NCBI GenBank assembly: GCA_947579605.1
Contig: OX388318.1
Span: 9,858,001 to 9,922,000 of the forward strand
DNA from: Athripsodes cinereus
Taxonomy: Eukaryota; Arthropoda; Insecta; Trichoptera; Leptoceridae
Length of the DNA: 64,000 nucleotides
Direction of reading: 5' to 3'
Positions 11,526 to 23,704 of this stretch are shown one piece after another. The translations under genes and the position numbers were made by a program. The notes below the pieces were generated by a model. It was not told where the DNA came from, did no database searches, and saw only the letters and a list, made by a program, of their open reading frames with translations. Each line of letters starts with the position of its first letter. The first letter of the stretch is position 1.

Positions 11526-12621
11526 TATAGTAGTATTGTTTTATAAAAAATCACATTAAAAAAGTTTATTGTTTTATAAAAAAACATTGAATAAAGTTTT
11601 TGTACATTTTCATTAAGGCGCAGTTCATATTTTTCTCTTTAAAAACAAAAAAAGTTTATACGGATAATAATAATAATATACCAAGAATTCAACCATACAT
11701 TACAAATAAAAATAACAACAGTGTTCTATATGGACAGAGACTAAAACAGCCAACACAATCGTGTGGAGAAGAAGAAATTTATGGTAAAAATTACAGAGTG
11801 AAAATGGCTATGTACAATAAATCAAAATAATAATGTTGTAACATAACATTTTTCTCTGAGAAAGCTTTCCAATCCATTCGCAAAATATTATTATGTTAAT
11901 ACGTCTAGTGTAGTAGTAGATATGATATTATTTTTTCTATATTTGCCTTTTCCGTAAAAACATTTTCATTTTCCGGGTAGCATGAAAATGATATATACTT
12001 TTCATTATCTCCGTAATGAAACAACAGAATTAATAATATCTAAAAATTAATATCAAAAACCTTTTTGTATTTCTCGGTGAGATGGTTTCTGTTTACTCTC
12101 CTGTTCGATCTTATTTATTATGTAATTAATCCACTCACTGACTCCTGTTCTTTCCCTTCATTCTTCTTCCGACCTTTGCAACATGCTGAGGAGCTGGCCG
12201 GGAGACAAACGGCTTTCATATTGGCGACTTGCTGTTATCTCAAAAAGGAAAGAGTGTGATATTTTGTCCCTTAATATTTTGAGAACAATATGATTAACAC
12301 TTAGATATTTTTGTTATATTTATTTTACTCATCTGCTAATACGAGTATATTGTCGCCATGATAGTTGTGATGAAACATCTTATGTTCGTCTGATAAAACA
12401 TGTTATCTTCAGCCTTTATACTTCGTAAGAGACAAAGTGACATAAGATAGAATTATTGTGTCAAGAGTATAAAGTGATTGTAAAAAGAATACACCAGTAC
12501 GAATATTAACCATTATATCGAAAACTTTGAGAATAGTTTTTTACTGCACTGTTTTGTTTACTTCAAAATCATCCAAAATGATAGCGATTTTCAATATCAA
12601 TCTATTACACCCCTGTATCTT
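11526..12621. other. AT-rich DNA, no gene recognised
   Basis: Short open frames at 11600-11830 and 12065-12259 look fortuitous (lysine/asparagine-rich or unremarkable composition). No repeat recognised. Confidence 0.45.
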
Positions 12622-12822
12622 CTACAAAGAGTGGCTAGTAGACTGCCTGTACATAAATATACAGGTTGTCCTCTGTATATGAATTAAAACACAAGACATT
12701 CAGGATGCCTGAATGGAAGATGTAAAATGCTTCATTTGCGATGTTTTATTGGCACATATGCCTTTTATAAGATCTCGGAAGTTTACAAAAGTGATACCTA
12801 TTTTCAACCAGGGGTTTTATCC
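12622..12822 (-). mobile_element. RTE-tailed SINE-like element, diverged copy
   Basis: Minus-strand order is preserved: TATAAAAGGCATATGTGCC, TTTTACATCTTCCATTCAGG, CATCCTGAATGTCTTGTG, ATACAGAGGACAACCTGTAT, GGCAGTCTACTAGCCACTC. The hairpin stem here is CCTGTA/TACAGG in place of CTGCATG/CATGCAG in other copies, so the pairing is kept while the sequence differs. Confidence 0.6.
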
Positions 12823-14789
12823 GGGGAATTATAAGTATGGTCTCTTAACATATTTTATTATTTGATATTATTCTTATAAATAACAAATTTTAGAGTACTT
12901 AAGTATGGTAATGCTTACTTGAAATATTTTATCATGAAACCAATATATCTCTAAAATAATCGAGATGAAAACGCTTAATTCTGTATTTTGATAGGAAAAT
13001 TAATTTTATATAGATCCTACTTATAATACAAATCACTTAGCTTTGAAAATGATCTCCATAAAATAAAATGTTTTTACAAAGGTAAATAAATTATCTAAAA
13101 AAACTTTTTCTTCTCCTTTGATAAATAACAATAAACAACAGTTTTAAATTTATTTCATATTATTAAAAAAAAAAAAACTCAACTCTGAAAAAATGAGAAA
13201 TACGAATTAAAAAAAAACTTAACTTAATTTTCTCAGCTTTTCTTGGAAATAAAGTGTGGAAACAAACCGTTGTTGTTACAGGAGTGGCATATTATAAAGT
13301 TAGGAGTAGTATTAATGCGTCATTTCTAACAAATGTAAGCTGCTGCAATGCCGGCTAAACCAGATGATGAGTATTATTTATTTATTTTACGGCATTACAA
13401 TGGCTTTCGACAAATCTACACAAACTTGATAATAGAAAACATTTTCTAAAAATAAATTGACTACTTTTTCGAATTAAGTGATAAAAGGCAATGAAATCGT
13501 ACATTTGACATTAAAAATGTTAGGTATAGAGGTTCACAAAAGCGGAATACGTATTTAAAAGTACGTTAAGCAGTCAGTATTATCTCACACCCAATTAAAT
13601 TGATTTTAACCCTTCGTCTACCACTGGCATTAATGCCGTAATATATCAAGCTCAACGTTAAAGCTATGTACAGTAAGTGAATGCATTACGCAGATACAAC
13701 ACTTAGCACTGCCTAATGAAGCTGAGAATAATTAATTTATAGCAGGTTCTTAGAGTGTTACCTCCGTCAGCATTGTATGGGTGTTGTACTTACAGTTTAC
13801 GTACACTGTATGTAGACTGTAATCGAGTTCCTCGCACCGCAGTTTATGCTAATAAATAATTATTATTTTATGAAAAGTGGATCATCAAGCCGTTACATTT
13901 TTAATGAGGTTAGAAGGGATTAATAAAAAGAAAATAAATATAAAGGCAACGAGAAGGTTAATGCGCATTAGCGTTTATTACAGGGTAACTAGAACAGATG
14001 CAGTATTCTACATTCTATATTGGCACACTTTTGGGGTTTCCTAAATCTTATTTACACATGAGTATCTATGTATGTATCAAGCATTACGCTTTTTACTTTA
14101 ACTTAAAGCTACGTTTTTTTACTTTCATCAAAGATGTATTAATTCTAGTGTGATGTAAAACGGAAAATATTTAAATTAAAAATCAAGTTATTTATATTAA
14201 ATTTGAATTCACGTTAGAACTAAATATGCAGCTTCATTATTTATTTATTTGTATATTCAGGAATGGAAAGGCAAATATGTTTGTCAAGAAAAAGCTTAGT
14301 TGAATAAAATAAATATTACATTTAACGTAAAAAAAGTATCTTATGATAAAATATTACTATCAGTAATGAGTCTGACTTCAAAGGAAAAGTATTTTTTATC
14401 TTTATTATTTAATAAAAACCGTTACTTATACCGCTCAACGTCGTCATTAGGAAGCAACTTTTATGTTGCGTAGTTTTTTTATTCTTTATACAAATAAATT
14501 ATTAAATACATTCGCGTAGAAATCGTAGCTAACTGCACTCTGTCGTTACGGTATGCGCTGACAGTTTTCATTACCAGTGACATATACAAAATACGTTCGT
14601 ATTTTCATCACGAGTCAAATTCTATTTGACTTGTTGTCATTCTGAATACCTACGATTAACTATAAACATAGAAACATTTTTGAAAAAAAAAGGAATTATT
14701 AAGCAATTGTTTATCTTATTTATTCTGAATGGAGTGCTACATTGTAAATGTAAGTTGATGCTCCATTATCATTTTTTTGAAAGTGAATG
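12823..14789. other. AT-rich DNA, no gene recognised
   Basis: Poly-A runs near 13165-13215. The open frame at 14626-14853 runs into a hAT MITE and is not a gene. Confidence 0.45.
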
Positions 14790-14797
14790 TCGTAGGA

Positions 14798-15030
14798 CAG
14801 TGCTCGGCAAAGTGTGGCTCTTTTGCCCCGTAAGTGCAGCTCTGAAAGTCTAGCCTAGAATCAAATTCGTAGAGAAGAAACAATAAATTAGAAAACGTGA
14901 AATTAGAAAATAAGTTCTAAAATTATAATAAAGTTTTACTAAATTAATAAACAGATTTGGCTCTCATTTTTTTTGATCGATGTAATGTACATATTTTTGG
15001 CTCTTTGGCGAATAAGTTTGCCGATCATTG
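14798..15030. mobile_element. hAT-type MITE (233 bp) with 8 bp target-site duplication
   Basis: Flanked by the 8 bp direct repeat TCGTAGGA at 14790-14797 and 15031-15038. The ends are imperfect terminal inverted repeats: CAGTGCTCGGCAAAG on the left and CAATGATCGGCAAAC read inward from the right. The CA(G/A)TG terminus and 8 bp duplication are diagnostic for hAT transposons. It has no coding capacity and the interior is AT-rich, so it would depend on a hAT transposase supplied from elsewhere. The perfect duplication lets the boundaries be set to the base. Confidence 0.9.
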
Positions 15031-15038
15031 TCGTAGGA

Positions 15039-16964
15039 CATCAGCTAACGACGAAATATTATCGAAAGTCGAATATTTTCAATGACTTTTGTCATTGCTC
15101 TAGAAGGTGAAATTCTTTGAATATTTAGTTATTGTTCAATGTAAAATAATTTTACATATTTTATTTACAATTTGTCAAAATCACTCAGAATTGGGTGGAA
15201 TGCCTAAATAATAATAATAAAAAAAATTATTTACAATTTAAATACTTTAAAAATGTAGCATCGTAATAGTTCATTCAATCACGGTATTTATGGTTAACTA
15301 GTTAAATTGAAACAACCCGAGAGAGATGTTTTTCAGTCTGATTGATAATAGCATTAGAAGTCGAAAGATGTCTCTCTCTAAATAAATAAATAATTTCAAT
15401 TATTTACGTTTAACGGGTAAAGGTGAGGGTAAAAATCCAATAGAACGTGGATTGTTTGAAATATTAGTGGCAAGTTGTTCTAATTTTTTATTAACGTAAT
15501 TTCGTAATGCAAAAACTTAGGTAAATACTAAGGGTACTATTAGCGCTATCTGGTGATCAAAATACTCAAATTATTATATGAACATATTTTATTACTAAGT
15601 CTATATCACATTTACAAACTACAAATTTACTGTATAAAGTTTATTTTATTACTAGAAACGTCGTCGTAGTAAAATGATTTGAAACTTGGAAGACGAAAGG
15701 AATGATAATAATGTAAAAGTATTATTATGAATGGGAATTTGTTAGTATGAAAATATGTATGATGCACGATTTTAATAGGAATTTGTTTTAAATACATTAT
15801 TTAAAATATATGTTATTACATTTACCTATTTTTACCTGTATATACTGTGAAACTTTTAGTGTTTTAGTTACCATACATTGAACATAGGCGACTATTTAAG
15901 GCAGATGCGACACTCGCGACTTTTCAGATTGTGAAATTGTTTGTTAAATATTTCGCAAAAATCTTTTTAAACTACACGCTTTTCTAATATTGTTTAGTAT
16001 TATGATTCAATCAATAATTAATGATAAATTGTTTCTTTAACAATAAGTATGTATGTAAACAATGTCTATCATATTCATTTTCACTTTAACGTTCTTCTTT
16101 TGTTATGGGGTAGAAATATACTCCATCATTGATATCAAGGCAACTTCACATGTTTTGGCTCTAGATTAGCAGCGTCCACACAGCTGGATGAAAACGTTAA
16201 TCATCAATCTTCAATCCTGAGCATTCTACGAAGAAATATTCAAATGAATGCCTTTATTATCCGTCCCAAAGAGGAAAGGAAACAACAACCTGTGAAATAT
16301 CTTATTTATTATTTATAAATTCTAAAAAGTATTGAAAAATATTTTCTATCTCCACTAATAATGTAAGCAGTTCTAGAAAATGACAAAAAGTACGCTGGTA
16401 CTTAGGTTATTTTACTTCTTGAGTATCTTAATTGTACCTCTAAAAATATAGCAACTAATTAGCATCGTAGTTGAATAAATAAATACTACAACGCAGTAAA
16501 CAGCCATCTATAAATTTTCCTTTTCAATGTCCTAAGTAGTATATCTTTTTCATTTATATTGTATATATACTACCTACCTACTATATAGTAAACAAAATGT
16601 ATAATATATTATATTGAGCGTTTACTCTGTTGTATTGTAAAATATACCATAAAGTGCAAGCTTAGTTTTAAATGCGAACATATATTAAGTCTATGTTTTA
16701 TGCCTTCAAGAGAAACCCTAAATTAGTTTCCTTCACGAGATCGCGGGATAAATTGTGTGAGGATAAATTTTCAGATTAAAATGATACAATTTTGAAGCAA
16801 GAATGAAGAAACAGGATTATAAACTGCATCAAGCAGCAATGAAAATAAAACGTATTATCATTATACATTAAGAGAAACATCCATTCGTTTGCATTCAATA
16901 AATTCAAATGGTTTCGATTAACTTCACGGATTTAACCGAATGAACTTTGTATCTGAACTGGCAA
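15039..16964. other. AT-rich DNA with a possible retroposon tail
   Basis: At 15360-15390 CGAAAGATGTCTCTCTCTAA runs into (AAAT)n; the CGAAAGATGTCTCTCT string recurs at 34485-34508. No gene seen. Confidence 0.45.
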
Positions 16965-17192
16965 ACAATTGGTATCCCACTCTTTTCCGTAAGCTTTTGA
17001 GTGTCTCGTAAAAAGCAGTTGTTTTGAAAATAGATAAATTTTACATTTTCAATTCGCCAATGAGGTTTGCTACCCATTCTGACCGTCTTAATTTATTGTT
17101 AACATGGAGAAGACAACTTGCATGTTTATTACATGCAGCTGTTCTGCCCGCTGCCGCACTTGTAAAATATGCCGTGATGGTATAGATAGATC
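16965..17192 (+). mobile_element. RTE-tailed SINE-like element, copy C
   Basis: Near full-length copy: GTAAGCTTTTGAGTGTCTCG, TAAAAAGCAGTTGTTTTGAA, CGCCAATGAGGTTTGCTACC, ATGGAGAAGACAACTTGCAT, TGCATG..CATGCA hairpin, GCTGCCGCACTTGTAAAATA, then TGCCGTGATGGTATA and a (GATA)n tail. Confidence 0.85.
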
Positions 17193-20100
17193 GGTAGAAC
17201 TTTGAAACGCTTTATTCTAAACCACTTTGTTAAAGAAATAATCATTTTATTACACAGCATTTCTCGAGTCGTGCATAATTAATATAGTCATGTAACATTA
17301 CTCAATAAAAATATATGATTACAATTAGATTTTTATTTGACTTAAATGGATGGATCTTTTGACTAAGTTTAGTTTTAACAACAGAACCGTATTTATAAAC
17401 TTTAAGGATGCTTAGAGAAATATAGGTTTATTTAATCAAAAAAGTCACCGAAACAATAAAAAGAAAATTTGTTAATGAATTTTCACTTTGTCGACGAACG
17501 AACGTTGAATAATTTTAATTGGTATATTTTTATTGGTAATACGTTCATTAAAATATTCTTCAAATTGTCAAATATTTTTCAAAATAACAACGTTTTCAGT
17601 GTTGTGGAAAATGTGGTCTGCTTTATATTGTTATCCATCCAGCCATCCAGGGCTGACATCAAAGAGAAACGGACTTAAAAGGAATCCTTAACGTGACAAT
17701 CAAGTGACGCCCTTGTGTTGTTGCCATGGGAAACCTTTGTGAGAATTATTTTAGAATATTATTCTTCATTGATTTCAGAGGAAATTGTTATTTTTGACAA
17801 TTAAACGATAGATGGGTACGTAATATATTGTTATAGATTTTGAATATAAAAAAGATAAAAATATAAAGGTACATACATACAAAACTGATTCCTTTATTAC
17901 TAAAAATACTGATATCTGGATACACAAACTGGTAAGATATTATTTCTTATTGTGATGAATGTAAAATTATTAGTTATTAAATGTGTCGACTGATTAACTT
18001 TTTAAAGATTTTTTTTTGTTCAAAATGATTCCAAGTACATTTCCATCAACCTCAATGTAGGCAACAGCTATAATTATGAAAGTGGAGTAGGACAGTCGAG
18101 GGATTTGAACATGTTTTCATATTATATAAGTACCTATACTTAATGACTATTCATAAAGAATAGGTATGCACCTACATATGCTTTTCTCCAATAATAAAAA
18201 ATATCTATAGTATATTCTGTACATAGAATATTCTGTTTCTACATGTTAGGTGATTGTCATTTTATTGAGATTTGAAAAGTGTGAAGTACATGCACGCTGA
18301 AAATATATAGAAATAATATCTCTTATAGTTAGTTGTAAGGTTATTTCATAGGAAATGAGGCGGAAAAAGTGAGATCTAAAATAAAGATTTATAGCCGTTC
18401 TGGGATGAGGCGATAAAAAATATCGAATCGTAATCTTGTCACTTGATACATCGATTTTGCTAATTTAAGAATTTCTCTTTTTATTTCTTTTCTCCAATCT
18501 CCCATTTTCTCCTCCGTATTTGATACAAAATCTCATGTGTCGTTTGAGAGATTTGTCGATCGCTAAATTGGCAACAAATGAATAGCTTTTTCCTTTTTAC
18601 CATCCCCATTCCACCTCCCTTTCTCCATTTCAGAGACATTCCGCTGTACTTTCTCAACACTGCCTAGGACACTTTCGATACTTTCTTATCGGATGGCCAA
18701 AAATGGGCACGTTTGTGGTGTCCATATTATGTGTAAGGGATTCTCTTTCAAAGCATTTATGTTATCCAAGTACTTTAGTCGGCAATTTTTTCCACACATC
18801 GTTATCTTCCCTCTTATACAGACCGTGTTTATTTTATATTATAATTCGCGACAATTCTTTTATTTTATATTAAAAAAACTTATTCCTCCACGGAGGATAA
18901 TTTATTTATCTACTTTTTTGCAACATTTTGGAAATAATGAAACAATATGTTTTTCACGTTTAAAAATCTAATTGAAAGAAAAAAATTAAAATTGTTTACA
19001 ATAATATTGAAAGCGTGAGAAAATATATAATGTTAGAAAATAAGATATTTCTTATTTTATTTCAAGTAAAATGACAGCGTTGAGAAAATAATGGCAGCAA
19101 TATAATATCACATTTTTGAAAAGCTATTAAATCAATGAGTATTGAACGTGGGTAGGACGGTTAGTCTATAGAATAAGCGAGAGCTGCCGGCTAAGACTAT
19201 GATAAATACTCTCGGCTACAGAGAAACAGAATAGAGCTTAAAGCTATAAACTAGATTCCCTCAATACTTTAAAGAAATTATAGGACCAGTATAAAGTATC
19301 AGTGACACATTTTATGTCTCATACTTTTCAATATCGTGGTGTCATGATTCTTTGTTTTTGTAAAGGGTCTCTTTATCACAGAGCCAGCCCAGCATCCCCC
19401 TAACCCCTAACCGCCGTTCCCTGTATCTTGTCCCAGGAGAGTGCTTACAATAGCCCACTGCACCCTAATTTATAGCGGTCATCACGCGATAACTTCAACT
19501 ATTATGGTATTTACGGGAAAAAATAAATAAAAAGCACACGCAGAGATATTGGAAAGCGAGCTTAAACATACAAAAAAACTAGTCGTAAAATGACAATACA
19601 TTGAGAATATGTAGAAAGGAAATGCTTGATAACAACATAATATTATGTTTTGTACAGGTTTGTTCTACTGATATGGTAAGCAAAAAATAAAATAAGAAAA
19701 TCAAATAGTGTAAATTAAAAAAAAATCTTCATAAATTTTGATAGGAAAGTTTGTTTATAAATTTATTTTTTATTTTATGCGAAATAATCTAGCATAAATC
19801 ATTGAATGTTTTTTAACTAGTGACTCAAACCTTTTATAGTAAAGAAAATATTAAATAAACATTATGTACTTATGATGCATTTAAGCCACTGTAGAATTTA
19901 ATTAGAATAAAACGTATGTTAACATTACGAAAGCATATTATATAATATTCTGAAAGATATAATCTATGTGGTGAGTAAGATTAAAGTCGTTTCAGAAAAA
20001 AACTGCTTTAAAGTTCATCTTGTTTTTATGTTAGCTCTGTTTGCATCCTTTGCTTTCATTTATCTGAATTTTAAAATAGTTTAATGCACAATACATGAAA

Positions 20101-20198
20101 AGTGAATATTGTAAATTATGAGCGAGTTAGAAGTTTTCTACATGAATTTTGAAGTGAGATTGACTCGGACAAGTCTCAAAATGGTCAGGAAAATTCCT

Positions 20199-20199
<1 letters not shown>
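17193..20199. other. AT-rich DNA, no gene recognised
   Basis: Less AT-rich patches at 17630-17730, 18590-18720 and 19380-19500 show no frame or motif I recognise. The last contains CCCCTAACCCCTAACC, a short interrupted run similar to the insect telomere motif CCTAA but far too short to mean anything alone. Confidence 0.45.

Positions 20200-20233
<34 letters not shown>
20200..20233. repeat. (TG)n microsatellite
   Basis: About 17 uninterrupted TG units. Confidence 0.98.
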
Positions 20234-20235
<2 letters not shown>

Positions 20236-20732
20236 CAAATTAATTATTCGACAGAACGTTACTCAGTGCTAATATAGCTATACATAAAACTTCAGAGTAC
20301 ACGGTTTGGGATAATATTGAAGTTTGGTGAAACTGCACATAAAAATTTCATATCCAAACACGTGTATGGTGAATGCTATTATTTCATGGTGTGGAATTTT
20401 GTACTGAAACTCTATTTTGTTAGCTATGAGGGATTGAGAACCTTTACCGATTTCAATTGTACGCTAAAAATAGAGGAAAAAGTGAACGTAAAAAATAATA
20501 AAACGTACATTATTAAGTTTTTTTTTCATCCAACAGATTTTCAGAATAATAACATAATATGTGATTATTAATAAAATCATCTCTCGTTTTATTCCACGAA
20601 TTAAAAAAGGATTATGTATTAAATAATTTGATGCAATATTTAAATAACAATTTATTACATGCGTATTTAAAGATACCTTTTTTATCTTATGTTATTTTAT
20701 GTTTAAGTATATGTTTATATAATTTTCGGCAG
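20234..20732. other. AT-rich DNA, no feature recognised
   Basis: An open frame at 20317-20571 (84 codons) is unlike any family I know. Confidence 0.4.
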
Positions 20733-20782
20733 TTGGAGATCCATTTATTGTCTTTGTCTTTGACAATAAATGGGTCTCCAAA
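20733..20782. repeat. 20 bp inverted repeat (hairpin)
   Basis: TTGGAGATCCATTTATTGTC and GACAATAAATGGGTCTCCAA pair with one mismatch around a 9-base loop. The right arm is also the 5' edge of the adjacent SINE-like copy (20781 on). Confidence 0.85.
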
Positions 20783-20885
20783 GTATCCGTTGTAAGTTTT
20801 GGTGTGTCTTGTAAAAAGCAGGTGTTCATTTAGAATTCAGCGATGAATTATGTTACCCATCCTGAACGTAATACTTTTTAACTTC
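20781..20885 (+). mobile_element. RTE-tailed SINE-like element, copy D (5' half)
   Basis: GTAAGTTTTGGTGTGTCTTG, TAAAAAGCAGGTGTTCATTT, CAGCGATGAATTATGTTACC and CATCCTGAACGT match copies A and C. The 3' half, including the conserved terminus, is absent. This is unusual for an element copied from its 3' end and implies a later deletion. Confidence 0.65.
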
Positions 20886-21596
20886 AAATGTCATTTAGTT
20901 GATGTTTGATTGCATAAAAGCTAAAGTATCATTGTATCAAAGATGTTACCTTTTCAGAAGTCAACGGCGGGAAACTATGGGTACGATGGCGAAGAACAGT
21001 GTATTCGGTAAAATTCACAGTCAACATTTGGTAGACAAGACAATGAAGTAAGTAATGTAAACAATGAAGTACCTAGGTAACAATAATATATTGTTTACTT
21101 TTGAACATTTGACGCGCACCAAGCGTAATTAATTTCCTAAGGGGTTTCCACGGATCTCGTGTATCTAATTCTTCTTCCTCGTCTTCGGTTCGTGTCTTCC
21201 GAATTGGGAAAAGTTTGTGATTTATGTCCCACCGCAAATAACTCGGGAATATTTTTATAGTTTGTGTTGTAAAAAGCGGAATAAAATAATGTTTTATTAT
21301 CATAATTGTACTGGTTTGAATAATAGGTACTGATTTTAATATTCCATTGATTTCGGTTTTAGTATGTTAATTTTTTATGTGAGTATTTTATTATTCTTCC
21401 ATTTGAATGACTTTATTAATTTAACCCAACTTACTTGTATTATTATGGCTCCATTCTAACTTCCTTTTTAGCATTTTTTTTTGTATGAAATAGTTCGTGA
21501 ATATATTTTTGTTTAACTATTCATTTCAATATATGCTTTGAAACATTCTGAATACATATGAAATATATGAACTTTTTAAATATTAATCTAACTTTT
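20886..21596. other. unclassified DNA with one less AT-rich patch
   Basis: At 21100-21240 base composition is more balanced. The minus strand has an open frame (21073-21303) with an acidic run TEDEEEELDTRDPWKPL. It is not assignable to a family; it could be a short exon or chance. Confidence 0.35.
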
Positions 21597-21722
21597 ATTG
21601 GACAGTCTCACAGTAAGTAATATTGCTTTTAACGTGAAAGTAGTCTGTCGGTATTGGATGAAATCGAATCCGGGATGTCTCAATCGAATGTCCAGCTCTA
21701 CCATCTGACTACCGATCGCCTT
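21597..21722 (-). mobile_element. tRNA-derived SINE relative
   Basis: The minus strand starts GGCGATCGGTAGTCAGATGG, then TAGAGC (A-box/D-arm-like), then CCGGATTCGATTTC (B-box-like). The downstream CTTTCACGTTAAAAGC and ACTTACTGTGAGA parallel the body of the 49011/51972 family (CTTTCACGACACAAGC, ACTTACTGTGAAAG). It is probably a divergent subfamily of the same SINE rather than a functional tRNA: the acceptor stem is not complementary. Confidence 0.6.
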
Positions 21723-22139
21723 ATATAGTTATTTAATAATATCACAATCAATAATACCCAAACTTTTTACAAATATAAAAAGTGAAGTCAAAATAGAAAA
21801 TACTAAGAGTTTACAAGGAATTTATTTTCCGTGAAATGATATAGTATGTAGAGTATAAAAGTTATGAAATATACTATTAGATATTATATGAACCAATGTC
21901 ATTATAATATCTGTGCTCTCTATTGAATTCAAACACCTATTTGAACATTCAGTACCATACATACATACATACATAAATATTTAACCACGTACTCAAACAC
22001 TTATAGTATAGCTGTGGTGGATAGGAACAGCGGCGGATTTTCTAAGCGAGCGTTGATGCGGCGCACTCTCTTTATAAATTCTATTTGGTACGGATATTTC
22101 TTTTTAAACATGTTTCAATGAGATCAAATAAATCAGTAT

Positions 22140-22345
22140 TTTTTTTAACAAATTATTTATTTTTTATTTATCGTGTCGAAACCCAGAGAAAAAACCCATC
22201 AAACTGATCTCCAGTACTGCGCAAAACACACAGCAGGTGGAGATGCGTCAAAAATATCCTCTATAGTGCAAGTGACAGGGCACAATGGACACTCCAACAA
22301 GTGTGGCATAGTCTGTGCTGCACCACAGTCACATGCTCCGGAAAT
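22140..22345 (-). mobile_element. LINE ORF C-terminus with CCHC-like zinc motif
   Basis: The minus strand from about 22340 reads GACDCGAAQTMPHLLECPLC and, further on, DASPPAVCFAQYWRSV then stop. C-x-C-G...QTM.HLL.CP is the cysteine-histidine motif at the C-terminus of many non-LTR retrotransposon reverse transcriptases. The stop is followed by a short UTR and an AAATAAA-rich tail near 22140-22165. It is the last about 55 codons only. The plus-strand open frame over the same bases is a shadow. Confidence 0.75.
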
Positions 22346-22380
22346 ACAAAAAAGCATATTTTTATTAAGTAACAGAACAA

Positions 22381-22625
22381 AATGACTAAAATTTATACAT
22401 GTCTAAAAGTAATAAGGCTCGGAGTCGTGGACGCCTGAGGATCAAATTGCTAGATTATGGATATCAGATCCTCAAAGATGGACACATGTTGAGGGTAATG
22501 AATAAGAGAACAATAGAACATGCATGAGGAATGCATGAATGTTGTACGTTGTTGAACGACGGAAACGAAAAGCGTGTGAATGGATTGGAGTATGTGGCAT
22601 TAGATATTTTCTGCCTACTGATTAT
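22381..22625 (+). pseudogene. decayed RTE-like LINE 3' end
   Basis: Collinear with the last about 80 codons of the intact LINE: ATGACTAAAATTTATACATG (MTKKIYL), CGGAGTCGTGGACGCCTGAG (RRGRPRI), CAGATCCTCAAAGATGGACA (QILQDGH), CATGCATGAGGAATGCATGA (ACMRNCM). It ends near TTTTCTGCCTAC, the start of the LINE terminus, which is then lost. Confidence 0.75.
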
Positions 22626-22671
22626 CATCGGATGATGATGACAATGATTTACTTACTTATGTTTATTTGTG

Positions 22672-22905
22672 CCGTTCCCTGCAAAGAATAGGTCTCCTAC
22701 TCTTTTAAACAAGTTTTAAGCGTCCTGTAAAAGGAAAGTGTTCGATATTTGACATCTTCAATTCAGTGATGAGGTATGCCATTTATTTCAAATATCTAAA
22801 AATAATATTGATTATACACAAAGAGGATATTTTGCATGCTTATTACGTGAAGTAAGTCAGCTGGCTTCCACATATGTGGAATATGCTGTTATTACATATA
22901 TACAT
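22672..22905 (+). mobile_element. RTE-tailed SINE-like element, copy E
   Basis: Near full length, including 5' CAAAGAATAGGTCTCCTACT, GCGTCCTGTAAAAGGAAAGT, CAGTGATGAGGTATGCCATT and 3' TTCCACATATGTGGAATATG, followed by CTGTTATTACATA. The terminal hairpin is a strengthened TTCCAC/GTGGAA version of the family's CCC/GGG stem. Confidence 0.8.
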
Positions 22906-23499
22906 AATAATAGATATAATTATAAAATGAAAAAGTAAAAAAAAATATGTTTCCCCCACAAGGCCGACCGACCAGCCGCATCTGGATAGGAACTGACATT
23001 TGATATGTATGTATTATTATACTTCTGCCTTTGGCTGCCACTTGCAGACGGGTTAATAGAGGAGTTATGTATTTCTCTGCACGCTGCGCTGCTGTGGTGC
23101 TGGTGCTATCAACAAAAAGCTACGATGAATGAGTCTTTGAAGTTGTGCACGGCATTTGCTTTCTGACCGATAAAAGGCATGAATTTTAGTACAACTTTGC
23201 AAGAAGTTTTTGCTGTCACGATTAAATAATCCATTCACCCACTTATAGAATACAAATGAAAGTTGGTTTTAGCCTACAATTTAGTCTTATCGTTTTGGGT
23301 GAAATTTGAAAAAAAAATTGAACATTTTTCTGTATAAATAAAGAAAACTTACATAAAATAAATAATGTCATCAATAAAACAGGAACATGATTTTCTACCA
23401 TTATCACTTTTGTTGTTATTTCGATATCACGAAAAAGAAGAAAACCAAGGACCTCGTTGAAGACAGCTGTTATGGTTGGATATGATATATATTATATTG

Positions 23500-23676
23500 A
23501 GTTTGTCGGTAGCATGTAGGTTGTCTCGACCCCATGCACATGAAGTGTGAGGTTCGGTCCCAGGTGCCAGCAAACTCCTTTTTCATGATACAAGCTTTTA
23601 GCTTATTGTGAAAGTTGTTTAAGGTTGTTGATATGGGTTTATAAGAATAATTCAGATTAATCTTTAAAAAAAATAG
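23500..23676 (+). mobile_element. tRNA-derived SINE, full-length diverged copy
   Basis: GTTTGTCGGTAGCATGTAGG (A-box region), GAGGTTCGGTCCCAGG (B-box), GCCAGCAAACTCC, ACAAGCTTTTAG, GGGTTTATAA and an A-rich end. It is collinear with 49011-49190. Confidence 0.8.
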
Positions 23677-23704
23677 TGCCGTATTCGCACTTACTATTTC
23701 GATT

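Noticed and set aside
19384..19420. CCCCTAACCCCTAACC as a telomeric repeat
   Set aside because: Only two imperfect units in an otherwise ordinary stretch.
21655..21722. Apparent tRNA gene on the minus strand
   Set aside because: D-arm and T-arm-like segments are present, but the ends do not pair as an acceptor stem and the downstream sequence matches a SINE body, so it was called a SINE.
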